NCBI GenBank assembly: GCA_015064665.1
Contig: SVRU01000004.1
Span: 1 to 54,728 of the forward strand
DNA from: Oscillospiraceae bacterium
Lineage (GTDB): Bacteria > Bacillota_A > Clostridia > Oscillospirales > CAG-272
Direction of reading: 5' to 3'
DNA length: 54,728 nucleotides
The notes under the pieces are model-generated. The model made no database searches and had not been told where the DNA came from. It worked only from the letters and a program-made list of their open reading frames with translations. The translations under genes and the position numbers were made by a program. Each line of letters begins with the position of its first letter. Position 1 is the first letter of the stretch. Below are positions 24,675-33,398 of the stretch, piece by piece.

Positions 24675-25475
24675 TTACGGATTTAAATACTCGGAAGGAT
24701 TTTTTCCGGTAAGCTTGCGGAAAAGGCGCGAAAAATAGTAAACGTTATTGAAGCCGACGGCAGCTGCCGCCTCGGTCACGTTACAGCTTCCGCTTAAAAT
24801 CAGGTCCTTTGCCCTGTCCATTTTCAGACGGTTCTGGAACTGAACGGTGGAAAGCCCCGTAAATTCCTTGAAAAGCATACGAAAATGAGAGGAAGAAAGT
24901 CCCGTCATTTTGCAAAGCTCCTCAAGGGTATACGACGCGCCGTAATTTTCGCGCATCATATCTACTATCTTTTCAATTTTTCCGTAATGCGCGCTGGCTT
25001 TGCTTCTTCTGAACTCATCACTAAACAAAATATAGAGTATGTCTAAAATCAGACTTCGGCATTTTATTAAATATCCCGCGCTTTTTGTTGACCAGGTTCT
25101 GTAAAGCTCGGCAAAGTTTTCAGCCATCTGAGAGCTGTCGCTCGAACGGAACACGCTTGGCAAAGCGTCGATTGCCGCCCTTGATTTTTCATCGGCGTAT
25201 TCAAGAAAAAAAGCAACCGAAAAGAAGCTCCAGGGATTTTCCGCATCGCTTTTAGCGACGTAGGTCTGATCCTGCTTGAGCAGTATGACGTTTCCTTTTT
25301 TTACGTAGATCTGCTCTTTGCCGAGGCTGTATATCGCGCCGCCGCTCTGAACGTAAGCGAGGACGCAGTGTTCTCTCTTACTTTCTACAGCGTAGCTCCA
25401 GCTTGGATCTGCAGGTCGTTCAACGACGAAGCGAATTGATTTCACCTGAACGTCTATATTTTCAACCGAATTCAT
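24675..25475 (-). CDS. AraC-family transcriptional regulator
   Basis: A 266-residue regulator. An N-terminal cupin-like sensor (about 30-95; AYVQSGGAIYSL, KKGNVILLKQDQTY) is followed by an AraC DNA-binding domain (about 168-266) with LEELCKMTGLSSSHFRMLFKE and GFNNVYYFSRLFRKLTGKNPSEY. It is divergent from the RraA/SDR/GH105/lyase operon and is its likely regulator, responding to a sugar-acid intermediate (inferred from context). It starts at ATG 25475, downstream of its own promoter. Confidence 0.92.
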   Translation of the reverse strand: MNSVENIDVQVKSIRFVVERPADPSWSYAVESKREHCVLAYVQSGGAIYSLGKEQIYVKKGNVILLKQDQTYVAKSDAENPWSFFSVAFFLEYADEKSRAAIDALPSVFRSSDSSQMAENFAELYRTWSTKSAGYLIKCRSLILDILYILFSDEFRRSKASAHYGKIEKIVDMMRENYGASYTLEELCKMTGLSSSHFRMLFKEFTGLSTVQFQNRLKMDRAKDLILSGSCNVTEAAAAVGFNNVYYFSRLFRKLTGKNPSEYLNP

Positions 25476-25490
25476 GATGAGCTATCCTCC

Positions 25491-25515
25491 TGTGGTTATA
25501 ATTTATTCTACCACA
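25491..25515. promoter_or_regulatory. Inverted repeat over the AraC gene's start site
   Basis: TGTGGT (25491-25496) and ACCACA (25510-25515) form a 6-bp inverted repeat with a 13-bp AT-rich centre. It covers the -10 and predicted start of the leftward AraC transcript, so a bound protein would block it. It is a candidate autoregulatory operator. Confidence 0.45.
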
Positions 25516-25533
25516 GCTTTCGACCTAATTCAA
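25505..25533 (-). promoter_or_regulatory. Promoter of the AraC gene
   Basis: Read leftward, TTGAAT (25533-25528), 17 bp, TAGAAT (25510-25505). Confidence 0.65.
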
Positions 25534-25569
25534 TACACATAAAATTTATTTTATACAAAGGAGCTACTT

Positions 25570-26244
25570 ATGAAAGAACTTGTAAAACTTCCAATCTCCG
25601 AAAAGGAGCTCTGCGACCGCTATGAGAAAACCTGGACTCCCGCCGTCAATGACGTGCTTCGTGAGCTTGGTTATATCGAGCAGACGCTTCCCAACAACAT
25701 TATGCCCCTGCGCGAGCACATGCGCGTTTGCGGAATTGCCTTCACCATCAAGGGTTCAAAAAATCTTACCCAAAAGGGCGAGATGGAAAAGCGCGCTGAT
25801 ATGCTAGAGGCTCTCGGTGAGGATACCGTTGCCGTTTGGGATACCAGCGGAGACGATCAGTCTGCCCAGTGGGGTGAAATTATGACTATGGCTGCCAAGG
25901 CACGCGGTTGTCGCGGCGCTATTGTAGACGGCGGTGTTCGTGACACTCATCTCGTACTGGCTCAGGATTTCCCCGTATTCTGCCGTTACCGTTCGTCTAA
26001 CGGAATGCTTGGCAGATTCCGTATGATTGACTATCAGATTCCGGTTCAGATAGGCGGAGTTAAAATTTATCCCGGTGACGTTCTGTTCGGTGATATCGAC
26101 GGTGTTCTCGTCGTTCCCCGCGAAATTGCATACGACGTACTTATCCGCACCGAAAAAATAGCAGAAAACGAAGAAGAAATAAAAATGAATATCCGCAATG
26201 GCATGACACCCTCCGAGGTTGTTCGTAACGGCGGTTACTTCTGA
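25570..26244 (+). CDS. RraA-family protein (aldolase/lyase-like)
   Basis: A 224-residue RraA-like protein. The conserved GAIVDGGVRDTH loop and PGDVLFGDIDGVLVVPREIA C-terminal segment define the family, which includes 4-hydroxy-4-methyl-2-oxoglutarate/oxaloacetate aldolases and dehydratase-like enzymes, as well as the RNase E inhibitor RraA. Leading an operon with an SDR, GH105 and a polysaccharide-lyase-like gene, it is more likely a 2-keto acid aldolase/lyase in sugar-acid breakdown than an RNase regulator. AAGGAG precedes its ATG. Confidence 0.82.
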   Translation: MKELVKLPISEKELCDRYEKTWTPAVNDVLRELGYIEQTLPNNIMPLREHMRVCGIAFTIKGSKNLTQKGEMEKRADMLEALGEDTVAVWDTSGDDQSAQWGEIMTMAAKARGCRGAIVDGGVRDTHLVLAQDFPVFCRYRSSNGMLGRFRMIDYQIPVQIGGVKIYPGDVLFGDIDGVLVVPREIAYDVLIRTEKIAENEEEIKMNIRNGMTPSEVVRNGGYF

Positions 26245-26278
26245 TAAAACAAAAACATGATTTAAGGAGATTTTAACA

Positions 26279-26986
26279 ATGAAAGATTTGAAGAATAAAG
26301 TTGCCATTATTACCGGTGCAAGCGGCGGTATGGGAAGAGTAATTTCCGAAATGCTTGCAGACAAGGGCGTAAAGCTTGCTCTTTACTCAAATGACAAGGC
26401 GGCTCTTGAAGAACTTGCAGACTCCCTCTCATCAAAAACCGAGCTTGTATGGAAGGTCGTTGACGTATGCTCTGAAGAAGAGGTAAAAGCGGCAGTTGAA
26501 GAGGCTAAAGCAAAGCTCGGCACTCCCGAAATTCTTCTCAACCTTGCAGGACTTAGCATTCCGGCTAAAATCTGGGATATGTCTGTTGAGGCATATATGA
26601 CCACTATGGACGTAAACGTAAAGGGTACGTTCCTCTTCTCAAAGCATTTTGCAAATGCGGCTGATGCAGAGCTTGGCGGTCAGATAATCTCTATCGGCTC
26701 TATGGCTGCAAAGCGCGCTAACGGAAACGCTCCCCTCTACTGCACTGCAAAGGCTGCTGTAAATATGCTTTCCGCAGGCATGGCTATTCAGTATAAGGAA
26801 AAGAATATCCGCGTTACGACACTTAACCCCGGCGGAGCAGACACTCCCTTCTGGGGCAACCGTCCTATAAAACGCGAAAATCTTCTCAAGGCTTCCGATG
26901 TGGCAGAGGTTATGGAATTCGTTCTTACCCGTGAATCCCGCGTTGCGTTCAGCGAAATCAACTTTGAAAGTTTCCTTATGATGTAA
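26279..26986 (+). CDS. SDR-family oxidoreductase
   Basis: A 235-residue classical SDR: TGASGGMGRV, VVDVCSEE, NLAGLS (NNAG position), IGSMAAK with the catalytic Ser, YCTAKAAV with Tyr-x3-Lys, and NPGGADTPFW. It probably reduces or oxidises a keto-sugar acid, as KduD-like SDRs do in unsaturated uronate pathways. This rests on the adjoining GH105 and lyase genes. It lies 34 bp after RraA and 21 bp before GH105, in one operon. Confidence 0.86.
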   Translation: MKDLKNKVAIITGASGGMGRVISEMLADKGVKLALYSNDKAALEELADSLSSKTELVWKVVDVCSEEEVKAAVEEAKAKLGTPEILLNLAGLSIPAKIWDMSVEAYMTTMDVNVKGTFLFSKHFANAADAELGGQIISIGSMAAKRANGNAPLYCTAKAAVNMLSAGMAIQYKEKNIRVTTLNPGGADTPFWGNRPIKRENLLKASDVAEVMEFVLTRESRVAFSEINFESFLMM

Positions 26987-27007
26987 TACCTGAAGGGAGA
27001 TTTTGAT

Positions 27008-28060
27008 ATGAAAAATACCGAAATTGCACTTAACGTCCTGAAGCATTACAAAACGTTTAACCCTCAGCTCAGAAACTACTACGGTATTGTAGCAGGCTAC
27101 GGACTTATGAACATCGCCGAGATAGCAGGCGAGGGCTCAGAAGAAATGGATATGGCAAAGCACTTTTTAGCATCCTATCCCGACCATATTGACCATGTAG
27201 GCTACAATTTCCCGAGCTACCGAATCGGCGGAAACCCCAAGGCGCGCGCTGTTTATATGGGTTATTGCGACGAAAAGGAAACGATTCGCGTGCATGCGGA
27301 AGAGATGCTTACAGCCCCCAGAAATGCGCTCGGAATCATAAGCCGCCCCCGTCAGGGTCAGCACGAGAGAATCTGGGTTGACGCAGCAACCGCAGTTACA
27401 CCTTTCCTCGTTTTTGCAGGACACATCTTTAACGAAGAGAAATACTATGACGAAGCTGTTAAGCAGACTATTATGATGTACGACGTCTTTATGGATTCGA
27501 ATAACGGTCTTTTGCATCAGGCGCAGGGCTTCTGCGACGGCTATTCTCCCGCTAAATTTTCCGATGACCATTGGAGCCGCGGAAACGGTTGGGGACTCTT
27601 CCCTCTCTCCGAGCTTGTAGAGCATCTTCCGAAGGACCACCCCGAATACCAGAAGGTAATAAGATACTACATAAACCATGTTGACGCGCTTATTCCCTAT
27701 CAATCGAAAAACGGATTCTGGCGTCAGGAAATCACGCTTGAAAGCTACCACGGTCTTGAATCCTACGAGGAAACAAGCGGCACGGGTCTTATTGCATATG
27801 CAATAGGTGTCGGCATCAGAACCGGTGTTCTTGACAGAAGAAGATATCTTCCCGTTTTCAACAACGCAATATCAGGTCTTAAGAAGATCAGTATCGGTGA
27901 AAATTACGAGATTCACAACAGCTGTCCGAGTTGCTTAAGCCCCGGTGACGGCTCGATTTTCGCATATCTCAGCCTTAAATCACCTATTGACGAGCCCCAC
28001 GGTGCAGGTCCTGTTGTTATGGCGCTTGCCGAAGCACACCGCTGTGGTATCGTTGAATAA
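27008..28060 (+). CDS. GH105-type unsaturated glucuronyl/rhamnogalacturonyl hydrolase
   Basis: A 350-residue (alpha/alpha)6-barrel hydrolase of the GH88/GH105 kind: IWVDAATAVTPFL with a conserved Asp, DDHWSRGNGWGLFPL, the late LESYEETSGTGLIAYAIG and a DEPHGAGP C-terminus. These enzymes hydrate the unsaturated uronic acid left by polysaccharide lyases and release 4-deoxy-5-keto-uronate. There is no signal peptide, so it acts in the cytoplasm on imported oligomers. The polysaccharide-lyase-like gene follows 40 bp downstream, which fits a joint pathway. Confidence 0.85.
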   Translation: MKNTEIALNVLKHYKTFNPQLRNYYGIVAGYGLMNIAEIAGEGSEEMDMAKHFLASYPDHIDHVGYNFPSYRIGGNPKARAVYMGYCDEKETIRVHAEEMLTAPRNALGIISRPRQGQHERIWVDAATAVTPFLVFAGHIFNEEKYYDEAVKQTIMMYDVFMDSNNGLLHQAQGFCDGYSPAKFSDDHWSRGNGWGLFPLSELVEHLPKDHPEYQKVIRYYINHVDALIPYQSKNGFWRQEITLESYHGLESYEETSGTGLIAYAIGVGIRTGVLDRRRYLPVFNNAISGLKKISIGENYEIHNSCPSCLSPGDGSIFAYLSLKSPIDEPHGAGPVVMALAEAHRCGIVE

Positions 28061-28100
28061 AATCATATAGCAAAAACATTTAATTCGGAGGATCGGTACA

Positions 28101-30044
28101 ATGTCAATTTTCATAACGGATAAGGAGCTTTCAAAGATACGCGAGTCGCGCGAGGAAGATTCACAGCTTGGAAGGCTTTGGCGCGCATTAAAGGCGCGCA
28201 CCTATAAAAATACAGAGGAGGACATTCTCGTGCAATCCTCCGACACACAAAAATGGTGGCATCTCGCATGGGAAAGGATTCGCGACGCTGCCTCGGTTTA
28301 TGCTATTGAGCCAAATGAAAAACTCGGGAATTGGGTTCGCGACAGAATTGCAGAAATTCTGCACATGCCTGCGGACGAATGGATAGGCCCGTGGTTTCGT
28401 AAAAGATTTGACCCCAAAAAAGCAAATCTTGAAACAGCTCATACAGTCAAAGCCGTTGCGGAGGCATACGACCTTTGCCCCGAGCTCTTTTCTGACGAAG
28501 AGAAGAAAGAGATTCTATCTGCAATGCGCGAGTACGGTTTAAATGCTTGCAGAGAATATCTCTGCGACTTTAAGCTATCCAACTGGAGCTGTGTTATCGC
28601 TGATGCATTTGCAGTTGCAGCTGTGCTTCTCGAGGATAAATCCGCAATAGAAGAAGCAATCAAATTTTATAACGACTGCTTGCCCTTTTACGATTCTGAC
28701 GGTTACGGTGAATCACTCCAATACGGTAATTACGCATCTCTCTCACTCTCGCATATGCGCGACGCTTTGGTACGCTACGATGCTTCTCTTAATAATCGCG
28801 TAAAGCTTGACTCTATTGCCAACACAATACGTTGGGAGATTTCGAGTTTCCTCTATATGAAGCCTCTTGGCGGTGAGCGCGGCGATGCCTTGTTCCCCCG
28901 TTCTATTAATTTCGGTGACAGCGCGGCAATATTCCGTCCGACAGCCGACGTCCTTTTGCAAATTGCAGCACTTTATCCCGACAAAACGATAGCGGCTCTT
29001 GCAAGGTGGCTTTTTGATACTACCTATGCAAACCCCGAGGATGGACCGGACGAGCTTGCAACATTTGGTTTTTACAACCACTTTTCATATGTCAGTCTTA
29101 TCTATCTTCCCGATGCAATAAAGGCGCTCTCTCCGAGCGATGCGGGAATGCCGCTTGTGAACATCTACAAGACGGGTACTGCTACTATACGCGACAGCTG
29201 GTCGGATACCGCTACCGTTCTCGGTGCGCAGGTAGGTTACGAAACGCACCGCGTCAACGGACACCGCCATGCTGACCACAACTCTTTTATACTTGCCTAC
29301 GATAAGGAAAGATACTTTGTTGACCCGGGTCACTGCTGCTACCGACTTCAGAGCTGCCGTGACAGCAAAACAGCAGCATATCATAACACGTGGACCTTCT
29401 ATGATGAGGCAGGAAACAGATACACTCAGAAACCCTGCGAGGCGTACGAGCCGCCGCTCAACAAGCTCGTTCATTATGAGGACTCAGGCAATTTCAAAAT
29501 AATTGCATCAGACTGCGCCGCGGCTTACGGTGAGCACTTCAAGCGCGCAGAGCGAGTCTTTGTCACAGCTTTTCCACACGTTTTATTCATTATTGATAAA
29601 ATAGAAACCGACGTTCCGATGAAAATGGTTTCACACTTTGCATTAAACAACAGAGATAATACTTTAAAATCGAAAATTGTTGATTCCGCGCGTCTTGTTT
29701 TCAGACGCGGCAAGGGCGGCATAAAATTCTTTACTTTTGCAGACGAGCCGTTTGAGCTTTCGCAGAGGTGGGGCTACGTGCATGACAACTACCACCCACT
29801 TCATAATCAGCTCGGTCAGGGCAAAGAGGGCTCGTCGGAAATATTCGATTTCACCACAGACTATAAAACGTCGCACCTTATCGTTCACCCGATTGTGCTT
29901 AACGAAACAGATGAGGTTCCCTACTGGCATATACGTCATAATGAGCCAAACGTATATAAAATCCAAAATAGAGGAAACGCTCACTCATGGATACTCACCA
30001 TTCATCCCGAAGAGGAAAAATGGTTCTCAGTGAGTGAAGAATAA
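28101..30044 (+). CDS. Heparinase II/III-like polysaccharide or oligosaccharide lyase
   Basis: A 647-residue protein. The N-terminal two thirds (about 1-350) form an alpha-toroid, with WSCVIADAFAVAAVLL and YGESLQYGNYASLSLSHM. The C-terminal beta-sandwich begins with THRVNGHRHADHNSFILAYDKERYFVDPGHCCY, the heparinase II/III His-rich metal motif. Such enzymes cleave uronic-acid polysaccharides by beta-elimination. No secretion signal is present, so it would act on imported oligosaccharides (oligo-lyase like). GGAGG precedes ATG 28101. The polymer (heparin-type, alginate, pectin-type or other) is not decided by sequence. Confidence 0.82.
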   Translation: MSIFITDKELSKIRESREEDSQLGRLWRALKARTYKNTEEDILVQSSDTQKWWHLAWERIRDAASVYAIEPNEKLGNWVRDRIAEILHMPADEWIGPWFRKRFDPKKANLETAHTVKAVAEAYDLCPELFSDEEKKEILSAMREYGLNACREYLCDFKLSNWSCVIADAFAVAAVLLEDKSAIEEAIKFYNDCLPFYDSDGYGESLQYGNYASLSLSHMRDALVRYDASLNNRVKLDSIANTIRWEISSFLYMKPLGGERGDALFPRSINFGDSAAIFRPTADVLLQIAALYPDKTIAALARWLFDTTYANPEDGPDELATFGFYNHFSYVSLIYLPDAIKALSPSDAGMPLVNIYKTGTATIRDSWSDTATVLGAQVGYETHRVNGHRHADHNSFILAYDKERYFVDPGHCCYRLQSCRDSKTAAYHNTWTFYDEAGNRYTQKPCEAYEPPLNKLVHYEDSGNFKIIASDCAAAYGEHFKRAERVFVTAFPHVLFIIDKIETDVPMKMVSHFALNNRDNTLKSKIVDSARLVFRRGKGGIKFFTFADEPFELSQRWGYVHDNYHPLHNQLGQGKEGSSEIFDFTTDYKTSHLIVHPIVLNETDEVPYWHIRHNEPNVYKIQNRGNAHSWILTIHPEEEKWFSVSEE

Positions 30045-30078
30045 AATATGGCAGATAAATCTGCCGAAAAGGATGAAA

Positions 30079-32505
30079 ATGAAAAAATTCAATTTTAAAA
30101 TCATAGCCTTACCGATACTCCTTATTCTAACGGTATGTATCATCACTATATTCACGGGATGCGGCAAAGCGGAAATATCGGATATATCGGTATCAAAATC
30201 AGACCCACCGCGCCTTGAGTACGTAGTAGGACAGGAGCTTGACCTCACGAGAGGCTCTATTACCGTAAAAGAAGGCAAAAAAGAAAAAAACGTTGCTTTA
30301 TCCGACACGGGTGTCACAATTTCGGGATACGATGGGAACGTCATAGGAAAGCAAACGCTTACAGTTGAGTACAGCGGTAAATCAACGTCGTATGAGATTA
30401 CGGTAATCGAGCGCATTACGGTAAGCGAGTTTAAGGAGGTTTATTTCGTTGGCGACGAGCTTGATTTAAGCGTGGGAAAGGTCAAAATAGCAAACGACGA
30501 CGCCACGACCTTCCCTTTGAATTTTGACGACGCCCGTCTGACTTTTAACGGCTTTTCATCCGAAGAAATCGGAAGCAAGACGGTGACCGTGAAGTATTCC
30601 GACGGCGGCAAAAGCTACGAGGTGTCCTTCACCGTAAACGTATACAGCAATGAAACACAGGATTTCATTGACGGTATAAAGGATTTGCTTTCAGTTATAC
30701 CGTCTGATTGGACAAGCTCAACTCTCGGAAAATACAAAGCCGAGATCGAAGAATCGGTAAATCTTATTTTTATCCTAAAGGAAAACAAAACGTTTGACAA
30801 TCTGCGCGAGATACTGAAAACCCTTATTGACTCGCGAGAAAAAAAGGATTGCTTTGACATAATTTATTCCTATTACTGTTACACGGCAACCGACGGTCAC
30901 TCGTTTATAGCTAACAGTCTTTGGCAAACCGTTCCGATGCCGAGCTCACTTGAAGCGTGGTACGGCTCGCTCTGCAAAGCAGCAAAGGAAGCCGCTTTCA
31001 TGGCGCAAAACGAAAAAGGCTCCGCATTCCTTTACGACACCTCCGACTTTATGCTTTACTATTTTGAAACGCTCGGTGCAACGGACGCTATCAAAAAAAG
31101 CGATTCGCTTGAAAAGGATATATACGGTATCATAAACGGAGACCTTGTATTTGAAAGCAATCTGCGCCGCGCCGACGTAGGTTATCTGACACTCACCGAC
31201 GGAATGCTGGGGTACGGTTTATACGAGTCGCTCTGGGAAAATTACCTCGAGCTTGTTCCATCTTATAAAAACGGTGCACTTAATAACGGAACAAACGCCG
31301 ATAAGATAGAAGAGCTTTTCGAGCTTTACACAGCTCTCTCCCCCGCCGAGCTTCACGGCTTTCTTTCATCCCTTAACTTCCTATACGGAGAATCCGACAC
31401 GGACGCGCTCCTTTCGGACTCCGAAAACGGATACGGAAATTGCTTTTTCGCAATTCTCGGAGGCTACTTTGAATCAAAGCTTAGCTCAGACGCAAAAACC
31501 GTATACAAACAACTCCTTATGGCTATGGAAAGCTATGCCGCAAGCTGCGCGTCGAATAAAGCCTCTGCAACAGAAAGCTTTAAAACTCTTATCACGAGCG
31601 CTGAAGCGACCTACGGTTCATTAAGCGGTGAAGAACGGGAGGCTTTTGACTCACTCGTCGGCGCGGCGTACGAAAAATATCTTCTCATTTACGGTGCGCT
31701 CACGGACGAAAACGAGCCGAGCTATAACGAGATAGGCGAGGACGCAGAAAATCTCAAAGCTACGCTTAAAAAATATTTTAACGTTTTGTCTTTGATTTCC
31801 GACGAAACCCGTCCGTCAGAGGAGAAGACCCCCTTATACGCCCTGCTCTTCTCACTTTACGAAAGAGCAAACGGCATTTACGAAAAAATCAAGCTCACAG
31901 ATAACAAAGAGGACCTTGCAACGCTTTCGGCAAAGCTTTATAATATATCCGCGGCATCGCTTACGCTTGATGCGGCATTCTACATCTCGCGCGACGTATT
32001 CGTTTCCTACCTCACAGCCACGGTAATCGAGGGCGAAAATTCCGCATCAAATCAAATTTTGTGGGACGCTTACACCGCGACGAAGCTTAGCTCTTTCCTT
32101 AAGGATGCTTCTTACATACTTGAATACAAGCATTTCGGCACACAGCTTGATAAAGCCGTCGCAGATTCGGTTACGGCGGCATTCCGCGAACTTTCCGCAG
32201 GTGACCGGAAAATCTTCTATATGATCGGATGCACCCTTTATTACGATGCTCTTGAAGCATACTATCACGAAATATTTGCCGATGACGAGTCCGCAAAGAA
32301 ATTTGCAACGTCGGTTTTTGAAGCGGAATATGCTTACGTAAACTACGTTCAGAATACCTCAAACACCGCGGCTCTTGAAAGCTTCAAGACTAAAATGAAA
32401 ACGGCAATTTCATCCTACCTAGCTATAAACAACAGAAGTATGCGAAACTCGTATTTTTCCGCGATTTACGAATACTACAAAGAAATCTATAACAGCTTTA
32501 ATTAA
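30079..32505 (+). CDS. Large lipoprotein with two Ig-like domains and a long helical region
   Basis: An 808-residue protein. I start at ATG 30079 (AAAAGG 6 bp upstream), which gives a clean lipoprotein signal with lipobox FTGC and Cys28 as the lipidated residue. Two bacterial Ig-like modules follow (about 33-105, beginning VGQELDLTRGSITV, and about 107-185, VGDELDLSVGKVKI), of the Big-domain type used as spacers on surface proteins. Residues about 190-808 are almost wholly helical, rich in Ala/Glu/Ser/Tyr, and I recognise no family. It is exported and anchored outside the membrane. Its gene starts 35 bp after the lyase stop, so it may be co-transcribed and might help bind substrate, which is a guess. 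Confidence 0.75.
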   Translation: MKKFNFKIIALPILLILTVCIITIFTGCGKAEISDISVSKSDPPRLEYVVGQELDLTRGSITVKEGKKEKNVALSDTGVTISGYDGNVIGKQTLTVEYSGKSTSYEITVIERITVSEFKEVYFVGDELDLSVGKVKIANDDATTFPLNFDDARLTFNGFSSEEIGSKTVTVKYSDGGKSYEVSFTVNVYSNETQDFIDGIKDLLSVIPSDWTSSTLGKYKAEIEESVNLIFILKENKTFDNLREILKTLIDSREKKDCFDIIYSYYCYTATDGHSFIANSLWQTVPMPSSLEAWYGSLCKAAKEAAFMAQNEKGSAFLYDTSDFMLYYFETLGATDAIKKSDSLEKDIYGIINGDLVFESNLRRADVGYLTLTDGMLGYGLYESLWENYLELVPSYKNGALNNGTNADKIEELFELYTALSPAELHGFLSSLNFLYGESDTDALLSDSENGYGNCFFAILGGYFESKLSSDAKTVYKQLLMAMESYAASCASNKASATESFKTLITSAEATYGSLSGEEREAFDSLVGAAYEKYLLIYGALTDENEPSYNEIGEDAENLKATLKKYFNVLSLISDETRPSEEKTPLYALLFSLYERANGIYEKIKLTDNKEDLATLSAKLYNISAASLTLDAAFYISRDVFVSYLTATVIEGENSASNQILWDAYTATKLSSFLKDASYILEYKHFGTQLDKAVADSVTAAFRELSAGDRKIFYMIGCTLYYDALEAYYHEIFADDESAKKFATSVFEAEYAYVNYVQNTSNTAALESFKTKMKTAISSYLAINNRSMRNSYFSAIYEYYKEIYNSFN

Positions 32506-32553
32506 TACCGCTATTATATGAATAGGGGCTGTCTCATTTAGGCAGAACCAAAT

Positions 32554-32610
32554 AAAAAACGGCAGAAGCATTGTCATAAAAACAGTGTTTCTGTCGTTTC
32601 TTTATGCAAA
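32554..32610 (+). terminator. Terminator after the lipoprotein gene
   Basis: AAACGGCAGAAGCA pairs with TGTTTCTGTCGTTT (two G-U pairs) and TCTTT follows. The 35 bp before it contain GGGGCTGTCTCA, which resembles the tips of IS1182-type elements, but no partner end or transposase is seen. Confidence 0.7.
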
Positions 32611-32649
32611 ATTAAAAACGCCAACCTATGCAATCGCTAAAAATTCCAT

Positions 32650-33270
32650 TTAACCGTCTTTTTCATTTTTCTTCAAATCACTTACCGTGTGGGGATAATA
32701 ATTTTTGTCCTCCTCGGTTATTTTCCTCATTACGCGGCACGGAACACCCACCGCAATAACGCCCGACGGAATATCCCGCGTTACAACACTTCCCGCGCCT
32801 ATCACCGTATCGCTGCCTATCGTGACTCCGCCAAGCACTGTAACTCCCGCGCCGAACCACACGTTATCGCCGACGGTTATCGGAAGAGCAACCTCAAGCC
32901 CCTCGTTTCTCTGCTCTGTGTCAAGCGCGTGTTCAGCCGTCGTAAAGGTGCAGTTCGGAGCGATAAAAACGTAATTGCCGAATTTCACCCTTGCTCCGTC
33001 AAGAATTTGGCAGTTGTGATTTGCAAAAAAATAATCGCCCACCTCGGTATTATATCCGTAATCTACCCACACCGGTGTGTTGACCGTGGGAAATTCTCCA
33101 ACCTTACCGAATAATTTTTTAATAATCCTTCTCTGCTTTTTTCTCGCGGAGGGCTTAATAGAATTAAATTTATGGCATAAATCGTTGTGCGAAAGCACCT
33201 CGCGCTGAATCTCTTCATCATAGTTTGGATTATATAGCAAACCAAGATCTCTTTTTTCCTTTTCCGTCAT
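32650..33270 (-). CDS. maa: Maltose/galactoside O-acetyltransferase (left-handed beta-helix)
   Basis: A 206-residue acetyl-CoA-dependent sugar acetyltransferase. The N-terminal Mac domain (MTEKEKRDLGLLYNPNYDEE) is followed by hexapeptide repeats with NCQILDGARVKFGNYVFIAPN, the catalytic-His region TTAEHALD, and GDNVWFGAGVTVLGGVTIG and IGAGSVVTRDIP near the end. I start at 33270 because GGGGGC precedes it at good spacing and the promoter lies at 33302-33330, downstream of longer possible starts. It acetylates sugars such as maltose or glucose in the cytoplasm, often seen as detoxification. Confidence 0.88.
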   Translation of the reverse strand: MTEKEKRDLGLLYNPNYDEEIQREVLSHNDLCHKFNSIKPSARKKQRRIIKKLFGKVGEFPTVNTPVWVDYGYNTEVGDYFFANHNCQILDGARVKFGNYVFIAPNCTFTTAEHALDTEQRNEGLEVALPITVGDNVWFGAGVTVLGGVTIGSDTVIGAGSVVTRDIPSGVIAVGVPCRVMRKITEEDKNYYPHTVSDLKKNEKDG

Positions 33271-33301
33271 ATCGAAAGCCCCCTTTTTTAGCGGTAAGAA
33301 T

Positions 33302-33330
33302 ATTTTATCACAGCCTAAGCCGATTTTCAA
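33302..33330 (-). promoter_or_regulatory. Promoter of the sugar acetyltransferase gene
   Basis: Read leftward, TTGAAA (33330-33325), 17 bp, TAAAAT (33307-33302). Confidence 0.72.
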
Positions 33331-33398
33331 CCCTTTACAAACGAAAACGGGCAGGCCAAGCTTTTGAAGCTTGAGCCGGCCCATTTGCGTTATCTTGA

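Noticed and set aside
32520..32620. IS1182-type element end (GGGGCTGTCTCA) after the lipoprotein gene
   Set aside because: A single 12-base likeness, with no matching second end, target duplication or transposase. The hairpin there works as a terminator.
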